Shown: piece after piece, positions 9,437 through 18,085 of the stretch | Numbering within the stretch: the first letter of the stretch is position 1 | Layout: every line of letters starts with the position of its first letter | DNA from: Geitlerinema sp. S16 | GTDB lineage: Bacteria > Cyanobacteriota > Cyanobacteriia > Cyanobacteriales > Geitlerinemataceae | Length of the DNA stretch: 49,900 nucleotides | Assembly: GCA_011390275.1 (NCBI GenBank) | Contig: JAABST010000033.1 | Location: forward strand, 1 to 49,900 | Direction: 5' to 3' | Made by a program: the position numbers and the translations under genes | The notes under the pieces: model-generated | What the model saw: only the letters and a program-made list of their open reading frames with translations | Databases searched by the model: none | Told to the model about the DNA's origin: nothing

Positions 9437-9721
9437 ATGGATGCATTCTCACCCACTCCACCCGATTGGACTCAGGCCGCCACCCACGTCTTTAATTTCG
9501 CCTGTCCGCACTGTGGTGCTAGCAGTCGCGAGGCGAGCCAAGTTTGGCTCAATCGCCGATCGCCCGTGTATGGCTCTGATCTTCAGCGTAAATGGCAAGA
9601 GTTTTATCAATGTTCGTGTAACTGCGCCTGGTGGGCCTGGAGTACGGATCGTCCACCTAGCAATGCATCCAACGGTATTCCGCCGGAAACCTATCCCGAT
9701 TTACCCGATTCAGATCTGTAA
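9437..9721 (+). CDS. Small zinc-ribbon-like protein
   Basis: 94-residue protein starting MDAFSPTPPDWTQ. It has the cysteine pattern CPHC near residue 23 and CSCNC near residue 58, fitting a single structural zinc site, and several conserved-looking tryptophans (WLNRRSPVYG, CAWWAW). It resembles short cyanobacterial conserved hypotheticals, but I recognise no named family. The overlapping alternative frame at 9432-9749 lacks such a motif. The glycosyl hydrolase gene starts 17 bp downstream on the same strand, so the two may be co-transcribed. Confidence 0.72.
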   Translation: MDAFSPTPPDWTQAATHVFNFACPHCGASSREASQVWLNRRSPVYGSDLQRKWQEFYQCSCNCAWWAWSTDRPPSNASNGIPPETYPDLPDSDL

Positions 9722-9738
9722 ATCGCGATTAGCACGAA

Positions 9739-11358
9739 ATGACACTTAACCCTATGACACGCATCTCGTCTATTCCATTGATCGCATCGGTTAACCTCGG
9801 GATTCGGCGTCAATGGACGGCTGTTCAGGACACACCTTTGGCGTCTTTGGCGTGCTTGACGCAACGTTTGTTATCCTCAGTGGCCGGTTTTGGGTCGAGC
9901 TTTATACCAAACCTGAGCCTGTTGCTTGTCGCTGCGGCTGGCTTGGTAAGCCTGGAACTGGCTCCGGCGATCGCCGCGTCTCAATCCCGTTTGACGTGCC
10001 AAACGAGTACCGCCGAGATCAACGCCAAATCAGCGCTACTGCAAGCGATTCTCGACGGTGATACCGACGCTGCGACGGAATATCGCAATCTCGTTCGCCG
10101 TCACGCCCGCGAACAGGCGGAATGTCGTCAAGGTTCCTGGCCACGCGATCGGGCGATTTGGCTGAATCTCTATCCTTGCGATACGGGTTTTGGGCAGATC
10201 GATCAACTGTTCGATCGCATCGCCAACGACGGCTATAACCAAATTTATCTCGCGACTCTGGCCAACGGTCAGGTTCTGCTACCTGGGAACGACAACCCCA
10301 CCCCCTGGCCGTCGGTCGCACGCACACCCGCCACCGCGTCGATCGATCTGCTAGCCAATGCCGTCACCGCCGGTCGCGCACGGGGCATCGAGGTTCACGC
10401 CTGGATGTTTGCGCTTAACTATGGCTATGCCTACGGTCAACGCGACGATCGACAGGCCGCCCTCGCCCAAAATGGACGCGGCCAAACCACTCTTGATCGC
10501 TCCATGTCTGATACCAACAGCGCCGACGGTGTCTTTGTCGATCCCTACAGCCCGATCGCCCGCCAGGATTACCAGCGCTTACTGGACGCCGTCCTGGCTC
10601 GCGATCCCGCCGGGGTCGTCCTCGACTACGTGCGCTATCCCAAGCTCAGTGGAACTGACTCCGTCGCCGACGAGGTTCGTGATCTTTGGGTCTATGGCTC
10701 CGCCTCCCGCGCAGCTCTGCTCGATCGCGCCCAAACTGCTGCCGCGCGATCGCAGCTCGAAACCTACCTCGACACAGGCCGCGCTCCAGCGATTCCCACG
10801 CCCACGCCAGCCCCGACCAGCTCAACCTCAGGCAACACATCCCCCCCCCGCCAGCAAACCGACACCCCTGCTGTTTCCCTCCAAACCGAACTGTGGAACC
10901 TGAGCATTGCCCATGCGGCTCAAGGCGTCCTCGATTTTGTCAATCTCGCCGCGATCCCCGTCCAAAATCAACGTCGTCCCGTCGGTGCCGCCTTTTTCCC
11001 CAAAGGTAACCTTGCGATCGGTAATGGTTTCGATTCACGCCTACAGCCCTGGGATAAATTTCCCGCCTCGATCGTCTGGCATCCCATGCTGTACGGCGGC
11101 TGTAACGGCACGAGCTGCATTCTCGAAGACCTCGATCGCGTCCGACAGTTTGCCCCTCCCGGCGTGACGATCGTGCCCGCCTTGGCCGGAACCTGGGGAG
11201 CCACCAGCCAAAACCGTCATCCCCCGCTCGAAGATCAAATGCGAGCGATCGCCCAAGTGGCCGCCGATCCACGCGGCAATATTAACGCCGTGAGTCATTT
11301 TTCCTTTGGCTGGCAATATCCCGATCTCGATCGGGAGCGTAAGTTTTGTCAGCCCTAG
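9739..11358 (+). CDS. Secreted glycosyl hydrolase-like protein, family 10-like (GHL10)
   Basis: 539 residues. A long N-terminus leads to a signal-type hydrophobic segment (LSLLLVAAAGLVSL, then ELAPAIAASQS), so export is expected. The catalytic-like TIM barrel contains IWLNLYPCD, RGIEVHAWMFALNYGY, VDPYSPIARQDYQRL and GVVLDYVRYPK, the hallmark motifs of GHL10/DUF187-type putative glycoside hydrolases. A low-complexity linker rich in P, T and S (about residues 350-380) interrupts the barrel. A C-terminal segment holds WHPMLYGGCNGTSC. The substrate is unknown, possibly envelope or matrix polysaccharide. An ATG 15 bp further in is an alternative start. The gene is followed 47 bp later by rlmH. Confidence 0.82.
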   Translation: MTLNPMTRISSIPLIASVNLGIRRQWTAVQDTPLASLACLTQRLLSSVAGFGSSFIPNLSLLLVAAAGLVSLELAPAIAASQSRLTCQTSTAEINAKSALLQAILDGDTDAATEYRNLVRRHAREQAECRQGSWPRDRAIWLNLYPCDTGFGQIDQLFDRIANDGYNQIYLATLANGQVLLPGNDNPTPWPSVARTPATASIDLLANAVTAGRARGIEVHAWMFALNYGYAYGQRDDRQAALAQNGRGQTTLDRSMSDTNSADGVFVDPYSPIARQDYQRLLDAVLARDPAGVVLDYVRYPKLSGTDSVADEVRDLWVYGSASRAALLDRAQTAAARSQLETYLDTGRAPAIPTPTPAPTSSTSGNTSPPRQQTDTPAVSLQTELWNLSIAHAAQGVLDFVNLAAIPVQNQRRPVGAAFFPKGNLAIGNGFDSRLQPWDKFPASIVWHPMLYGGCNGTSCILEDLDRVRQFAPPGVTIVPALAGTWGATSQNRHPPLEDQMRAIAQVAADPRGNINAVSHFSFGWQYPDLDRERKFCQP

Positions 11359-11405
11359 AGTGTCGCCCATCTCATTAGCACTAACATCAACAGTTTGATC
11401 CGCCC

Positions 11406-11840
11406 ATGAGTAGCTTTCCCAAAGTCACCGTCATCGCCATTGGTAAGGTCAAAAAAGGCTGGGTACGAGAGGGTTTAGAGGTTTATTGTCAGCGTGTCCC
11501 GGAGCTAACGGTGATTGAACTCAAAGACAGCAATCCCGAAAAAGAAGGCGAACAAATTTTAAGCAGGCTCAAGCCCAATGATCGATTAATCACCCTAACC
11601 GAAGATGGGGCAACCTTCGACTCGATCACCTTTGCCCGGTGGATCGCTCAGGCTGAATCGAATCGGTTGGTCTTTGCGATCGGTAGCGCTGAAGGCATCA
11701 GTCCCGCCGTCAAGCGAGCTGCCGATCGTTGTCTAAGCCTTTCCCCGATGACTTTTCCCCATGAAATCGCTCGCCTTCTGCTCTTCGAGCAGTTCTACCG
11801 GGCTAAAAATATTCTGCAAGGCGGCAGCTACCACAAATAA
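11406..11840 (+). CDS. rlmH: 23S rRNA (pseudouridine1915-N3)-methyltransferase RlmH
   Basis: SPOUT-class methyltransferase that methylates pseudouridine 1915 in helix 69 of 23S rRNA on assembled 70S ribosomes. At 144 residues it is slightly shorter than E. coli RlmH but complete. Visible: the start KVTVIAIGKVKKGW, the SAM-knot glycine motif FAIGSAEGIS, and the conserved C-terminus FPHEIARLLLFEQFYRAKNILQGGSYHK-like (ending YHK), which contributes to rRNA binding. The gene is convergent with the DUF1816 gene; two strong hairpins lie between them. Confidence 0.97.
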   Translation: MSSFPKVTVIAIGKVKKGWVREGLEVYCQRVPELTVIELKDSNPEKEGEQILSRLKPNDRLITLTEDGATFDSITFARWIAQAESNRLVFAIGSAEGISPAVKRAADRCLSLSPMTFPHEIARLLLFEQFYRAKNILQGGSYHK

Positions 11841-11852
11841 AGCCAAACGAAA

Positions 11853-11913
11853 GCTACCGTGCTGCACAGCACGGTAGCCCGAGTTTTGACGCTAGTCTCG
11901 CTCTCAAAACTCG
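11853..11913. terminator. Two consecutive perfect hairpins between convergent genes
   Basis: First dyad: GCTACCGTGCTG-CA-CAGCACGGTAGC at 11853-11878, perfect 12-bp arms. Second dyad: CGAGTTTTGA at 11880-11889 paired with TCAAAACTCG at 11904-11913, perfect 10-bp arms around a 14-nt loop. They lie between the ends of rlmH and the DUF1816 gene, where a bidirectional terminator is expected, though neither has a long T tract. Confidence 0.6.
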
Positions 11914-11952
11914 CTCAGCGACGAAGCAAACATATCGCGCCGAGCCTACGCC

Positions 11953-12237
11953 CTAGGTTTGCCCACTCAGAACGATTGGCTGATTAGGGTTTACCGAATC
12001 CGATGCCTCATCGAAAACCGTCAGATTATCCGGTTGCTTGCATCGTAGGATTGCGACCGCAATATTCTGTGCGCCCTCTTGTTTCAAATCTTCAACATAG
12101 CCCGTTTGTGCTGTCGTTGCTTCGGCTTCGGAACCAAAGGGGCCGAAGTAATAAACACATGCTGGGGTTTTGGTCGAAACCTTAACCCACCAAGCACGGC
12201 CGAGAGCTTGTTTGATGTTGATAAACAACTCTTTCAT
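11953..12237 (-). CDS. DUF1816 domain-containing protein
   Basis: 94 residues, starting MKELFINIKQALGRAWWVKV. The sequence AWWVKVSTKTPACVYYFGPF followed by an alanine- and glutamate-rich helix is the DUF1816 signature, found almost only in cyanobacteria, where it often appears as short stand-alone proteins. The function is unknown. The fold recalls small CpcD-like linker domains in size, but that is a loose comparison. No partner gene is adjacent. Confidence 0.85.
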   Translation of the reverse strand: MKELFINIKQALGRAWWVKVSTKTPACVYYFGPFGSEAEATTAQTGYVEDLKQEGAQNIAVAILRCKQPDNLTVFDEASDSVNPNQPIVLSGQT

Positions 12238-12278
12238 GGTTGTCGCAAGCTTTCTAAAAATGTTTTGTCGGAATTAAT

Positions 12279-12297
12279 CCAGTGCAGGTCGCACTGG
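12279..12297. promoter_or_regulatory. Dyad upstream of DUF1816 gene
   Basis: A perfect inverted repeat CCAGTGC-AGGTC-GCACTGG lies 42 bp upstream of the DUF1816 start. It could be an operator or a leader hairpin; there is no direct evidence for either. Confidence 0.35.
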
Positions 12298-12392
12298 CGA
12301 TCAGGATAGACACACGATCGGCCAGTATGCAAACGAGACAATTTGGATCTACAAGCCACTTTAATTATGAAGTAGCTTATGCGTACATGCTA

Positions 12393-14417
12393 CTACAAGT
12401 TCTCAGAGGTGATATGTAACTTATCGAACCGCATTTGACGACAAACCTCATAAACGACCATTCCCGTAGCAACAGATACATTCAAGCTGGGGGTTCGGCC
12501 ATTTAGCGGGACGGAAATCAACATATCGCAATTTTTCTGAGTGAGGAGGTTGAGTCCGTTTCCTTCTGAACCCAGAACTAGCACTGTGGGCGTGTCAAAT
12601 TTGACTTCGTTGACCTGATGATCGGCCTTTTCTGATAGGCCGTAAATCCAGAAGCCCGCTTCTTTAAGTGTTTCGAGACTGCGCGACAGATTGACAACCC
12701 GTGCTACCGAAAGATTATCGAGTGCTCCTGCGGCGACTTTCATCACGGTTGAGGTGACACCCACGGCGCGGCGTTGGGGAATGACCAGACCCTGGGCTCC
12801 CATCGCTTCAGCGGTACGGGCGATCGCGCCGAGATTATGCGGATCAGTGATGCCGTCTGCGACCAGAATAATCGGGCGCTCGCTGGCTTCTTTGGCCTTA
12901 ATGATCAGCTTGTCGAGTTCTTCGTAGTCGTAGGGAGCGACTTGGGCGGCGACGCCTTGGTGCGTTGCGCCGTCGGTCATGCGATCGAGCCAGGTATATG
13001 AGACTTCGTCGATCGTTGCGCCGTTTGCCTTGGCTTCGTTGAGCTTTTCGTGAAATTTATCGGTGTGGCGCAGTTGCGAGACAACCCACACTTTATTGAG
13101 TGAACGTTCACTTTCGATCGCGCTCAAAACAGTATGACGACCGTAGATTAAATCGAGATCGCCGGATGTGTCGTTTCCTTCTGAGCCTTGTTCGCTATGA
13201 ATCGGGCGCACATCCACTTCGTTGGGTTCAAAGCGATCGCCAAACTGGCTACCATCTTGCTGACCGTAGGGCTTGCGATCGCGGTTGTCGAAACGCTCGG
13301 GCTTGCCGTAGGGCTTGCGATCACGGTTACCGCCCTGTTTCGCATAGGGTTTGCGATCCCGGTCACCATAGCGATCTGGCTTGCCGTAGGGTTTACGGTC
13401 GCGATCGCCACCTTGGCCGCCCTGTTTCGCATAGGGTTTACGATCGCGATCGCCATAGCGATCCGGCTTGCCATAGGGCTTACGATCGCGATCATCGCCT
13501 TGCTGACCGTAGGGTTTGCGATCGCGATCATCGTAGCGATCCTGCTGACCGTAGGGCTTGCGATCGCGGTCGCCACCTTGTCCGCCTTGCTGACCGTAGG
13601 GTTTACGATCTCGGTCGCCGTAGCGATCCGGCTTGCCGTAGGGCTTGCGATCACGATCGCCACCTTGCTGACCGTAGGGTTTACGATCACGATCGCCACC
13701 TTGCTGACCGTAGGGTTTGCGATCACGATCGCCACCTTGCTGACCGTAGGGTTTGCGATCGCGATCGCCACCTTGCTGACCGTAGGGTTTGCGATCACGA
13801 TCGCCACCTTGCTGACCGTAGGGTTTGCGATCGCGATCGCCACCTTGCTGACCGTAGGGTTTGCGATCACGATCGCCACCTTGCTGACCGTAGGGTTTGC
13901 GATCGCGATCGCCACCTTGCTGACCGTAGGGTTTGCGATCACGATCGCCACCTTGCTGACCGTAGGGTTTGCGATCGCGATCGCCACCTTGCTGACCGTA
14001 GGGTTTGCGATCACGATCGCCACCTTGCTGACCGTAGGGTTTGCGATCGCGATCGCCACCTTGCTGACCGTAGGGTTTGCGATCACGATCGCCGCCTTGC
14101 TGACCGTAGGGCTTGCGATCACGATCGCCGCCTTGCTGACCGTAGGGCTTGCGATCACGATCGCCGCCTTGCTGACCGTAGGGTTTGCGATCTCGGTCGC
14201 CGCCTTGTCCACCCTGCTGACCGTAGGGCTTGCGATCTCGGTCACCGTAGCGATCCGGCTTGCCGTAGGGCTTACGATCTCCACCTTGCTGGCCGTAAGG
14301 TTTGCCTCCATTGCCACCGCGATCGCCATAGGATTGACGATCGTCTCGATCTCGTGGACGATCGCGATCGCTAGAGGAGTTGGAATCGTTAAAAGAGTTG
14401 TCAGAAGGGGGAGTCAT
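12393..14417 (-). CDS. rlmB: 23S rRNA (guanosine2251-2'-O)-methyltransferase RlmB with long repetitive N-terminus
   Basis: TrmH/SpoU-family enzyme that methylates the ribose of G2251 in the 23S P-loop. The catalytic part is the C-terminal ~255 residues: an L30e-like substrate-binding domain starting [12 protein letters not shown], then the SPOUT domain with [18 protein letters not shown] (N and R of motif 1), VLGSEGNGL (motif 2) and [19 protein letters not shown] (motif 3). All key motifs are intact. Ahead of it are about 400 residues of hydrophilic repeats built on [12 protein letters not shown], rich in D, R, G, Y and Q, certainly disordered. Such RG- and Y-rich tails can bind RNA or drive condensation, but that is inference. 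mrnC lies upstream on the same strand, a pairing also seen in Firmicutes. Confidence 0.96.
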   Translation of the reverse strand: MTPPSDNSFNDSNSSSDRDRPRDRDDRQSYGDRGGNGGKPYGQQGGDRKPYGKPDRYGDRDRKPYGQQGGQGGDRDRKPYGQQGGDRDRKPYGQQGGDRDRKPYGQQGGDRDRKPYGQQGGDRDRKPYGQQGGDRDRKPYGQQGGDRDRKPYGQQGGDRDRKPYGQQGGDRDRKPYGQQGGDRDRKPYGQQGGDRDRKPYGQQGGDRDRKPYGQQGGDRDRKPYGQQGGDRDRKPYGQQGGDRDRKPYGQQGGDRDRKPYGKPDRYGDRDRKPYGQQGGQGGDRDRKPYGQQDRYDDRDRKPYGQQGDDRDRKPYGKPDRYGDRDRKPYAKQGGQGGDRDRKPYGKPDRYGDRDRKPYAKQGGNRDRKPYGKPERFDNRDRKPYGQQDGSQFGDRFEPNEVDVRPIHSEQGSEGNDTSGDLDLIYGRHTVLSAIESERSLNKVWVVSQLRHTDKFHEKLNEAKANGATIDEVSYTWLDRMTDGATHQGVAAQVAPYDYEELDKLIIKAKEASERPIILVADGITDPHNLGAIARTAEAMGAQGLVIPQRRAVGVTSTVMKVAAGALDNLSVARVVNLSRSLETLKEAGFWIYGLSEKADHQVNEVKFDTPTVLVLGSEGNGLNLLTQKNCDMLISVPLNGRTPSLNVSVATGMVVYEVCRQMRFDKLHITSENL
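13647..14186. repeat. Tandem array of fifteen 36-bp units inside rlmB
   Basis: Fifteen uninterrupted 36-bp units encode the dodecapeptide [12 protein letters not shown]. Units 3 to 12 alternate at one synonymous arginine codon (GCGATCGCGATC versus GCGATCACGATC on the plus strand), which makes a 72-bp higher-order repeat. The last three units share CGCCGCC in place of CGCCACC. Degenerate versions with insertions ([16 protein letters not shown]) flank the array on both sides, from about 13260 to 14300. Confidence 0.95.
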
Positions 14418-14763
14418 GAATGGCCTCGAAAAGGGTGAATGCTGAGGGGCAGTTAGGACGTCGCGAAGTAACGAAGCGTCGATATAGATCGACTCATCGA
14501 TCTAGACGTAACTGACCAATGGAACATCGAAAAACGAGTCTCGGAAGCCCTAGATTGCGCTGACGACTCGAATGATGATGGATTGAAGCGTGGCGATGGA
14601 TCGTGGCCATCTGCGATCGTGCCTCTGAGGGCAAGTCCCGAATCTAGGATCGGTTACGAAACTCTAATGTGTCCTGCCGAAGCGGCCTACTCTAATGACG
14701 ACGAATGAATCTCGACTGAAACGCCGTGGATATTTGTCGCGGATATCTAAAGGAAAAATCCAA
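14418..14763. other. Spacer between mrnC and rlmB
   Basis: No gene. A perfect dyad TAGATCGA-CTCA-TCGATCTA near 14487-14506 lies about 70 bp upstream of rlmB and may form a leader hairpin. Nothing else is recognised. Confidence 0.4.
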
Positions 14764-15177
14764 CTACACTTGCCGATCGATTGCGGTTAAATCAAGCCAG
14801 CCCATCACTTCGCTGAGGCGATTCGCATCACACAAATATAAGTAGCCGACAAGAGCTTCAAGACTCGTTGCCCGTTGATAGGTTGTGCGATTGGTGCGTC
14901 GAGGTACGCGTCCTGTTGCGTTACGTCCCCGCCGAACAATATCTAACTCCGTTTCAGATAGGGCAGACTCGATCGCGTCAAGATGTTGGGCTTGGCGCTC
15001 TGCCCGCACTTGACCCACGACACACCGATGATGATCATTGAGTCGGCGCGGCGGCGATAAAAAGGCTTGTCGGACGTACAGCTCGTAGACAGCATCGCCA
15101 ATATAGGCCAGAACTCCTGGTGCAACTAGGCGAGCTTCACGATCGCTGAGCGAAGCGGATAGCGGAAAAGCATTCAA
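14764..15177 (-). CDS. mrnC: Mini-ribonuclease III (MrnC)
   Basis: RNase III catalytic domain without a dsRNA-binding domain, 137 residues. In Bacillus this enzyme matures the ends of 23S rRNA. Visible: LAYIGDAVYELYVR, the family's active-site helix with the acidic residues, RRGRNA and the second acidic helix TSLEALVGYLYL. The start is a TTG at 15177 (an ATG overlapping it is out of frame), with no evident ribosome site, so the exact N-terminus is uncertain. rlmB follows on the same strand, matching the mrnC-rlmB order known from Firmicutes and supporting a shared 23S rRNA role. Confidence 0.92.
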   Translation of the reverse strand: MNAFPLSASLSDREARLVAPGVLAYIGDAVYELYVRQAFLSPPRRLNDHHRCVVGQVRAERQAQHLDAIESALSETELDIVRRGRNATGRVPRRTNRTTYQRATSLEALVGYLYLCDANRLSEVMGWLDLTAIDRQV

Positions 15178-15590
15178 GGGTAGATAGTGTCAGAGATAGC
15201 AAATAAATTATCGTTTACAGGACGCTATAGCAAACCAAACTTCCCGAATCACAAGATTAATAATGCAGGCGACATCCGTAAACGTATTGCGTACGGATTA
15301 AACCAGGGTATATAACAATAACCGATCATCCGAAAAGTGGATCATCCAATTTTTGTGGATCACCCAATTTCTGAATTTGTGTCGCAAAACACGATGCGAA
15401 AGGCGGCGATGTTGCTTCGCCAATCAAGGACTTAAGCTATCAAGTCAGAATGACCTAAATTTTAGCCAGAATAAGTTTTAGCGGAAACGCAAGTGCGTGG
15501 GAGTCCTGATTTGCAAAACGGTGACACGATACACATCACAGCCTGAATCAGAATCTTAAGCATTACGATTCCGCTAAAACAAACGGTGTT
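15178..15590. repeat. Spacer with 18-bp imperfect duplication
   Basis: No gene. At 15337-15372 the 18-mer GTGGATCAyCCAATTTyT occurs twice in tandem, and a related CCGATCATCC lies just before it. A dyad GCTAAAAC...GTTTTAGC near 15572-15597 overlaps the stop of the STAS gene and could be a weak terminator. Confidence 0.5.
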
Positions 15591-15938
15591 TTAGCTAGAT
15601 AGGTTCGTGACCGCTGCGTCAACGGATTCTTGGAGCGATAGAAATTTTTCTAAGCGCACAAGTTTTACCGTTTGCGTTACGCGGGGATTGGTCACCACCT
15701 GTAAAACACCACCTGCGGTTTGAGCTTTTTTCACTAACTGCACCAGAGCGCCTAAACCAGAGCTATCGACAAAGTCAATTTTCGATAGATCGAGAATGAT
15801 GTTGCTCGGCCCTTGCTCGACAAACTTATCCAAAGCCTTACGAAAGTTAGGTTCGGAAAAGGCATCTAGAAGGCCAGTTAAGCGAAAAAGCTGATAGTTA
15901 CTTTTGACTTCTCGCGTGCCTCGAAGGCTTACGGTCAA
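15591..15938 (-). CDS. STAS-domain protein, anti-sigma factor antagonist type
   Basis: 115-residue single STAS domain, similar in size to SpoIIAA/RsbV. The phosphorylatable serine region reads DFVDSSGLGALVQLVKKA near residues 55-70, and the N-terminal strand has FRLTGLLDAFSEPNFRKAL. Such proteins are phosphorylated by serine kinases and dephosphorylated by PP2C enzymes to control an anti-sigma factor or other partner; none of these is adjacent. The annotated start is a TTG with no ribosome site. A near-perfect site lies 18 bp further upstream, ahead of an in-frame ATT, so the real protein may be six residues longer (see the separate entry). Confidence 0.9.
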   Translation of the reverse strand: MTVSLRGTREVKSNYQLFRLTGLLDAFSEPNFRKALDKFVEQGPSNIILDLSKIDFVDSSGLGALVQLVKKAQTAGGVLQVVTNPRVTQTVKLVRLEKFLSLQESVDAAVTNLSS

Positions 15939-15953
15939 ATTGAGCTGCTCAGG

Positions 15954-15973
15954 AATGACTATCTCCTCCTCAT
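15954..15973 (-). promoter_or_regulatory. Strong Shine-Dalgarno ahead of a possible AUU start
   Basis: On the minus strand the sequence reads ATGAGGAGGAGATAGTCATT. AGGAGGAG sits 6 nt before ATT (15956-15954), which is in frame with the STAS gene. The same bases also form a four-codon mini-frame ATG AGG AGG AGA TAG. No ATG or GTG is in frame between here and the STAS domain; only TTG at 15938 is. Confidence 0.5.
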
Positions 15974-16748
15974 AAGCGCACTAAGTTCAGACTCTTGGAC
16001 ACTCCTACGACTTCGGATCGCAGGATTCCTGATTTCGTTATCTACGACACATGAGCCAGGAAGGCTGCTGCCCGATAATAGCAAGGGGAAGCGATGGGTC
16101 GCGATTAAATTCAATCAGGCATGATTTTAGCCTGCTTCCAAGTGTCTCTCGGTACAGGTTTTCACTTTTGAACCTTGACGATTATAAAGTGAATATGGGT
16201 CGCATTCCGTTGGGGTGCTGGGTTTTTTACGAGGAAAATCCCTGCCCTCGAAGCATTACTGCTTTCTAGCCCGTCGCTTGGGGTCGCCCCAGAGTTTCTA
16301 TTGTCGCGTGCTAGCGGTTTTTCAGCCTGTGCTTAGGAAGCTCAGTCTAGCAAATGTTGGGCGAGCCTCAACACTAGAACCTGGCGAAGTTATCCGGTCA
16401 GGTTTGGCTTCCGCATACATAATACAGCGCTCGATTCACACCCTCTCGATCCAGACTCGTTGCGTGCCAGTTCTGGCCTGCTTGCGCGGGGATCGTTAAA
16501 CTTGCGCAATCGACGTTATGAGCTGTCGTAGGCTTCAAAGGCTTCAGGGTCTCCTGTTTTGAGTGTTTTCTCCGATCGGGATGGGAATGTCGAGCCTAGG
16601 TTTTAGCCTTTGTTGATTCGTTGTAAAGATGTGTAAAGATTTAAGGAGAATCAAGAACTATGCTGATCGAGGTCTGTTAAGCGTCACGTTGGATCGCAAG
16701 ACGCCGCAAGCTTGCTGAACTCGGCTTTTTCCTCGTTTTTATAATGTC
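15974..16748. other. Long non-coding spacer
   Basis: About 775 bp without a convincing gene. Short frames at 16051-16269 and 16215-16499 have no recognisable content. A 10-bp near-perfect duplication TGTAAAGATG/TGTAAAGATT lies at 16622-16641. TATAAT at 16739-16744 lies only 4 bp before the next start codon. A structured small RNA is possible, but I could not match a known one. Confidence 0.45.
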
Positions 16749-18053
16749 ATGACAGTAGATCTTTCCGCTCAGAGAACCCGCGATGCAGCTCCCTCGTCTT
16801 TAGAGGCGCGATCGTCATCGCTCAGGCTTGATTGTGATGTGGCGATCGTGGGTGGCGGTGTGGTGGGGATGACGCTGGCCTGTGCGCTCGGTCAGTCTGG
16901 GTTGCGGGTAATGACGATCGATGCGCAGACGATGCAGGAGGCGGCAAACCGGCAAAATGTGTATGCGATTTCGCTGCTATCGGGTCGATTTTTTGCTGGG
17001 CTGGGTGTTTGGGATCGCATTTCCCCCCGGATTTCGACGTTTACCAAGATTGTTTTATCGGATGGCGATCGCGCGAAACGTGTGGCCTTTCAGCCGATGG
17101 ATCTCGGGGCTGATCTCGGGATCAATCATTTGGGCTACGTGGCTGAGCATCAGCCAATTTTGGAAGCACTGCACGCTCGGTTTGGCGATCGCGAGACGCT
17201 GACCTCGATCGCGCCCGCTCAGGTGCGTGACCTAACCCACTATGATGATCGCGCCGAGCTGACCCTTGAGGTTGAGGGTCGGACTCGGATTGTCACGGCG
17301 CAGCTTGTGGTGGCTGCGGATGGGGCGCGATCGCAGCTTCGTCAAGCTGCGGGCATCACGCAAATCGGCTGGAAATATTGGCAGTCCTGCGTCACGTTCA
17401 AAGTTAAGCCGAGCCGCTCGCATGGCAATATTGCCTACGAGAAGTTTCGGACTCAGGGGCCGTTTGCGATTTTGCCGCTGACGGGCGATCGGTGCAATGT
17501 GGTTTGGACGCTGCCCCACGCCGAAGCTCAGGCTGTGATGGCTCTCGATGATGCGGCCTTTAACGCGGCGATGCGCGAGCATTTTGGCGATCACATGGGT
17601 GACTTAGATATCATCAGCCCGCGTCGGCTGTTCCCGGTGCAGCTTATGCAGAGTCAGCAGTATGTTCGCCCTCGGTTGGCGCTGGCTGGGGATGCGGCTC
17701 ATTGCTGTCATCCGGTGGGCGGACAGGGGGTCAATTTGGGGATTCGTGATGCGGCAGCGCTGGCGGAGGTTTTGAGCGATGCCTATCGCGCGGGAGAGGA
17801 TTTGGGATCGATCGCGGTCTTGAAGCGTTATGAGCGCTGGCGCAAGCTGGAAAATTGGGTTGTGCTGGGGTTTACGGATGTGCTCGATCGGCTGTTCTCG
17901 AACGAGATCTGGCCGCTGGTGATGGCGCGACAGGCTGGGTTCTGGGGGTTAACGGCGATCGCGCCGATCCGTCGCTTTGCGTTGCAATTCATGACGGGTG
18001 GACTCGGACGCCAGCCCAAGATTTCGATTCAGGCCGATCGGCATTCTGGATAA
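16749..18053 (+). CDS. FAD-dependent hydroxylase, UbiH/UbiF/COQ6 family
   Basis: 434-residue aromatic-ring monooxygenase of the ubiquinone-hydroxylase group. An N-terminal extension of about 28 residues precedes the FAD-binding fold VAIVGGGVVGMTLACALG. A conserved acidic residue follows (VMTIDAQ). The second FAD motif is LALAGDAAHCCHPVGGQGVNLG near residues 315-335. Cyanobacteria make plastoquinone, not ubiquinone, so a ring or chain hydroxylation in plastoquinone or a related quinone pathway is likely; this is family-level inference. No other in-frame start exists before the FAD motif. The gene is convergent with pyk. Confidence 0.9.
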   Translation: MTVDLSAQRTRDAAPSSLEARSSSLRLDCDVAIVGGGVVGMTLACALGQSGLRVMTIDAQTMQEAANRQNVYAISLLSGRFFAGLGVWDRISPRISTFTKIVLSDGDRAKRVAFQPMDLGADLGINHLGYVAEHQPILEALHARFGDRETLTSIAPAQVRDLTHYDDRAELTLEVEGRTRIVTAQLVVAADGARSQLRQAAGITQIGWKYWQSCVTFKVKPSRSHGNIAYEKFRTQGPFAILPLTGDRCNVVWTLPHAEAQAVMALDDAAFNAAMREHFGDHMGDLDIISPRRLFPVQLMQSQQYVRPRLALAGDAAHCCHPVGGQGVNLGIRDAAALAEVLSDAYRAGEDLGSIAVLKRYERWRKLENWVVLGFTDVLDRLFSNEIWPLVMARQAGFWGLTAIAPIRRFALQFMTGGLGRQPKISIQADRHSG

Positions 18054-18085
18054 AGCCGGTTTCAGCCCCCAAGGCCAGTGGGTCA

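Noticed and set aside
9432..9749. 105-codon frame overlapping the small zinc-ribbon-like gene
   Set aside because: The overlapping frame at 9437-9721 has paired cysteine motifs; this one does not.
13260..14300. Possible CRISPR array
   Set aside because: Units are 36 bp but directly adjacent with no unique spacers, and they encode part of RlmB.
13100..14438. Long open frames of about 390-424 codons on both strands across the rlmB repeats
   Set aside because: The 36-bp repeat unit is a multiple of three and has no stop in several frames, so these frames are by-products. Only the rlmB frame continues into a known enzyme.
16051..16499. Two overlapping small frames
   Set aside because: No recognisable content and poor fit to the window's codon use. 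GGTCAGG near 16398 recalls the SRP RNA loop but the rest does not match.
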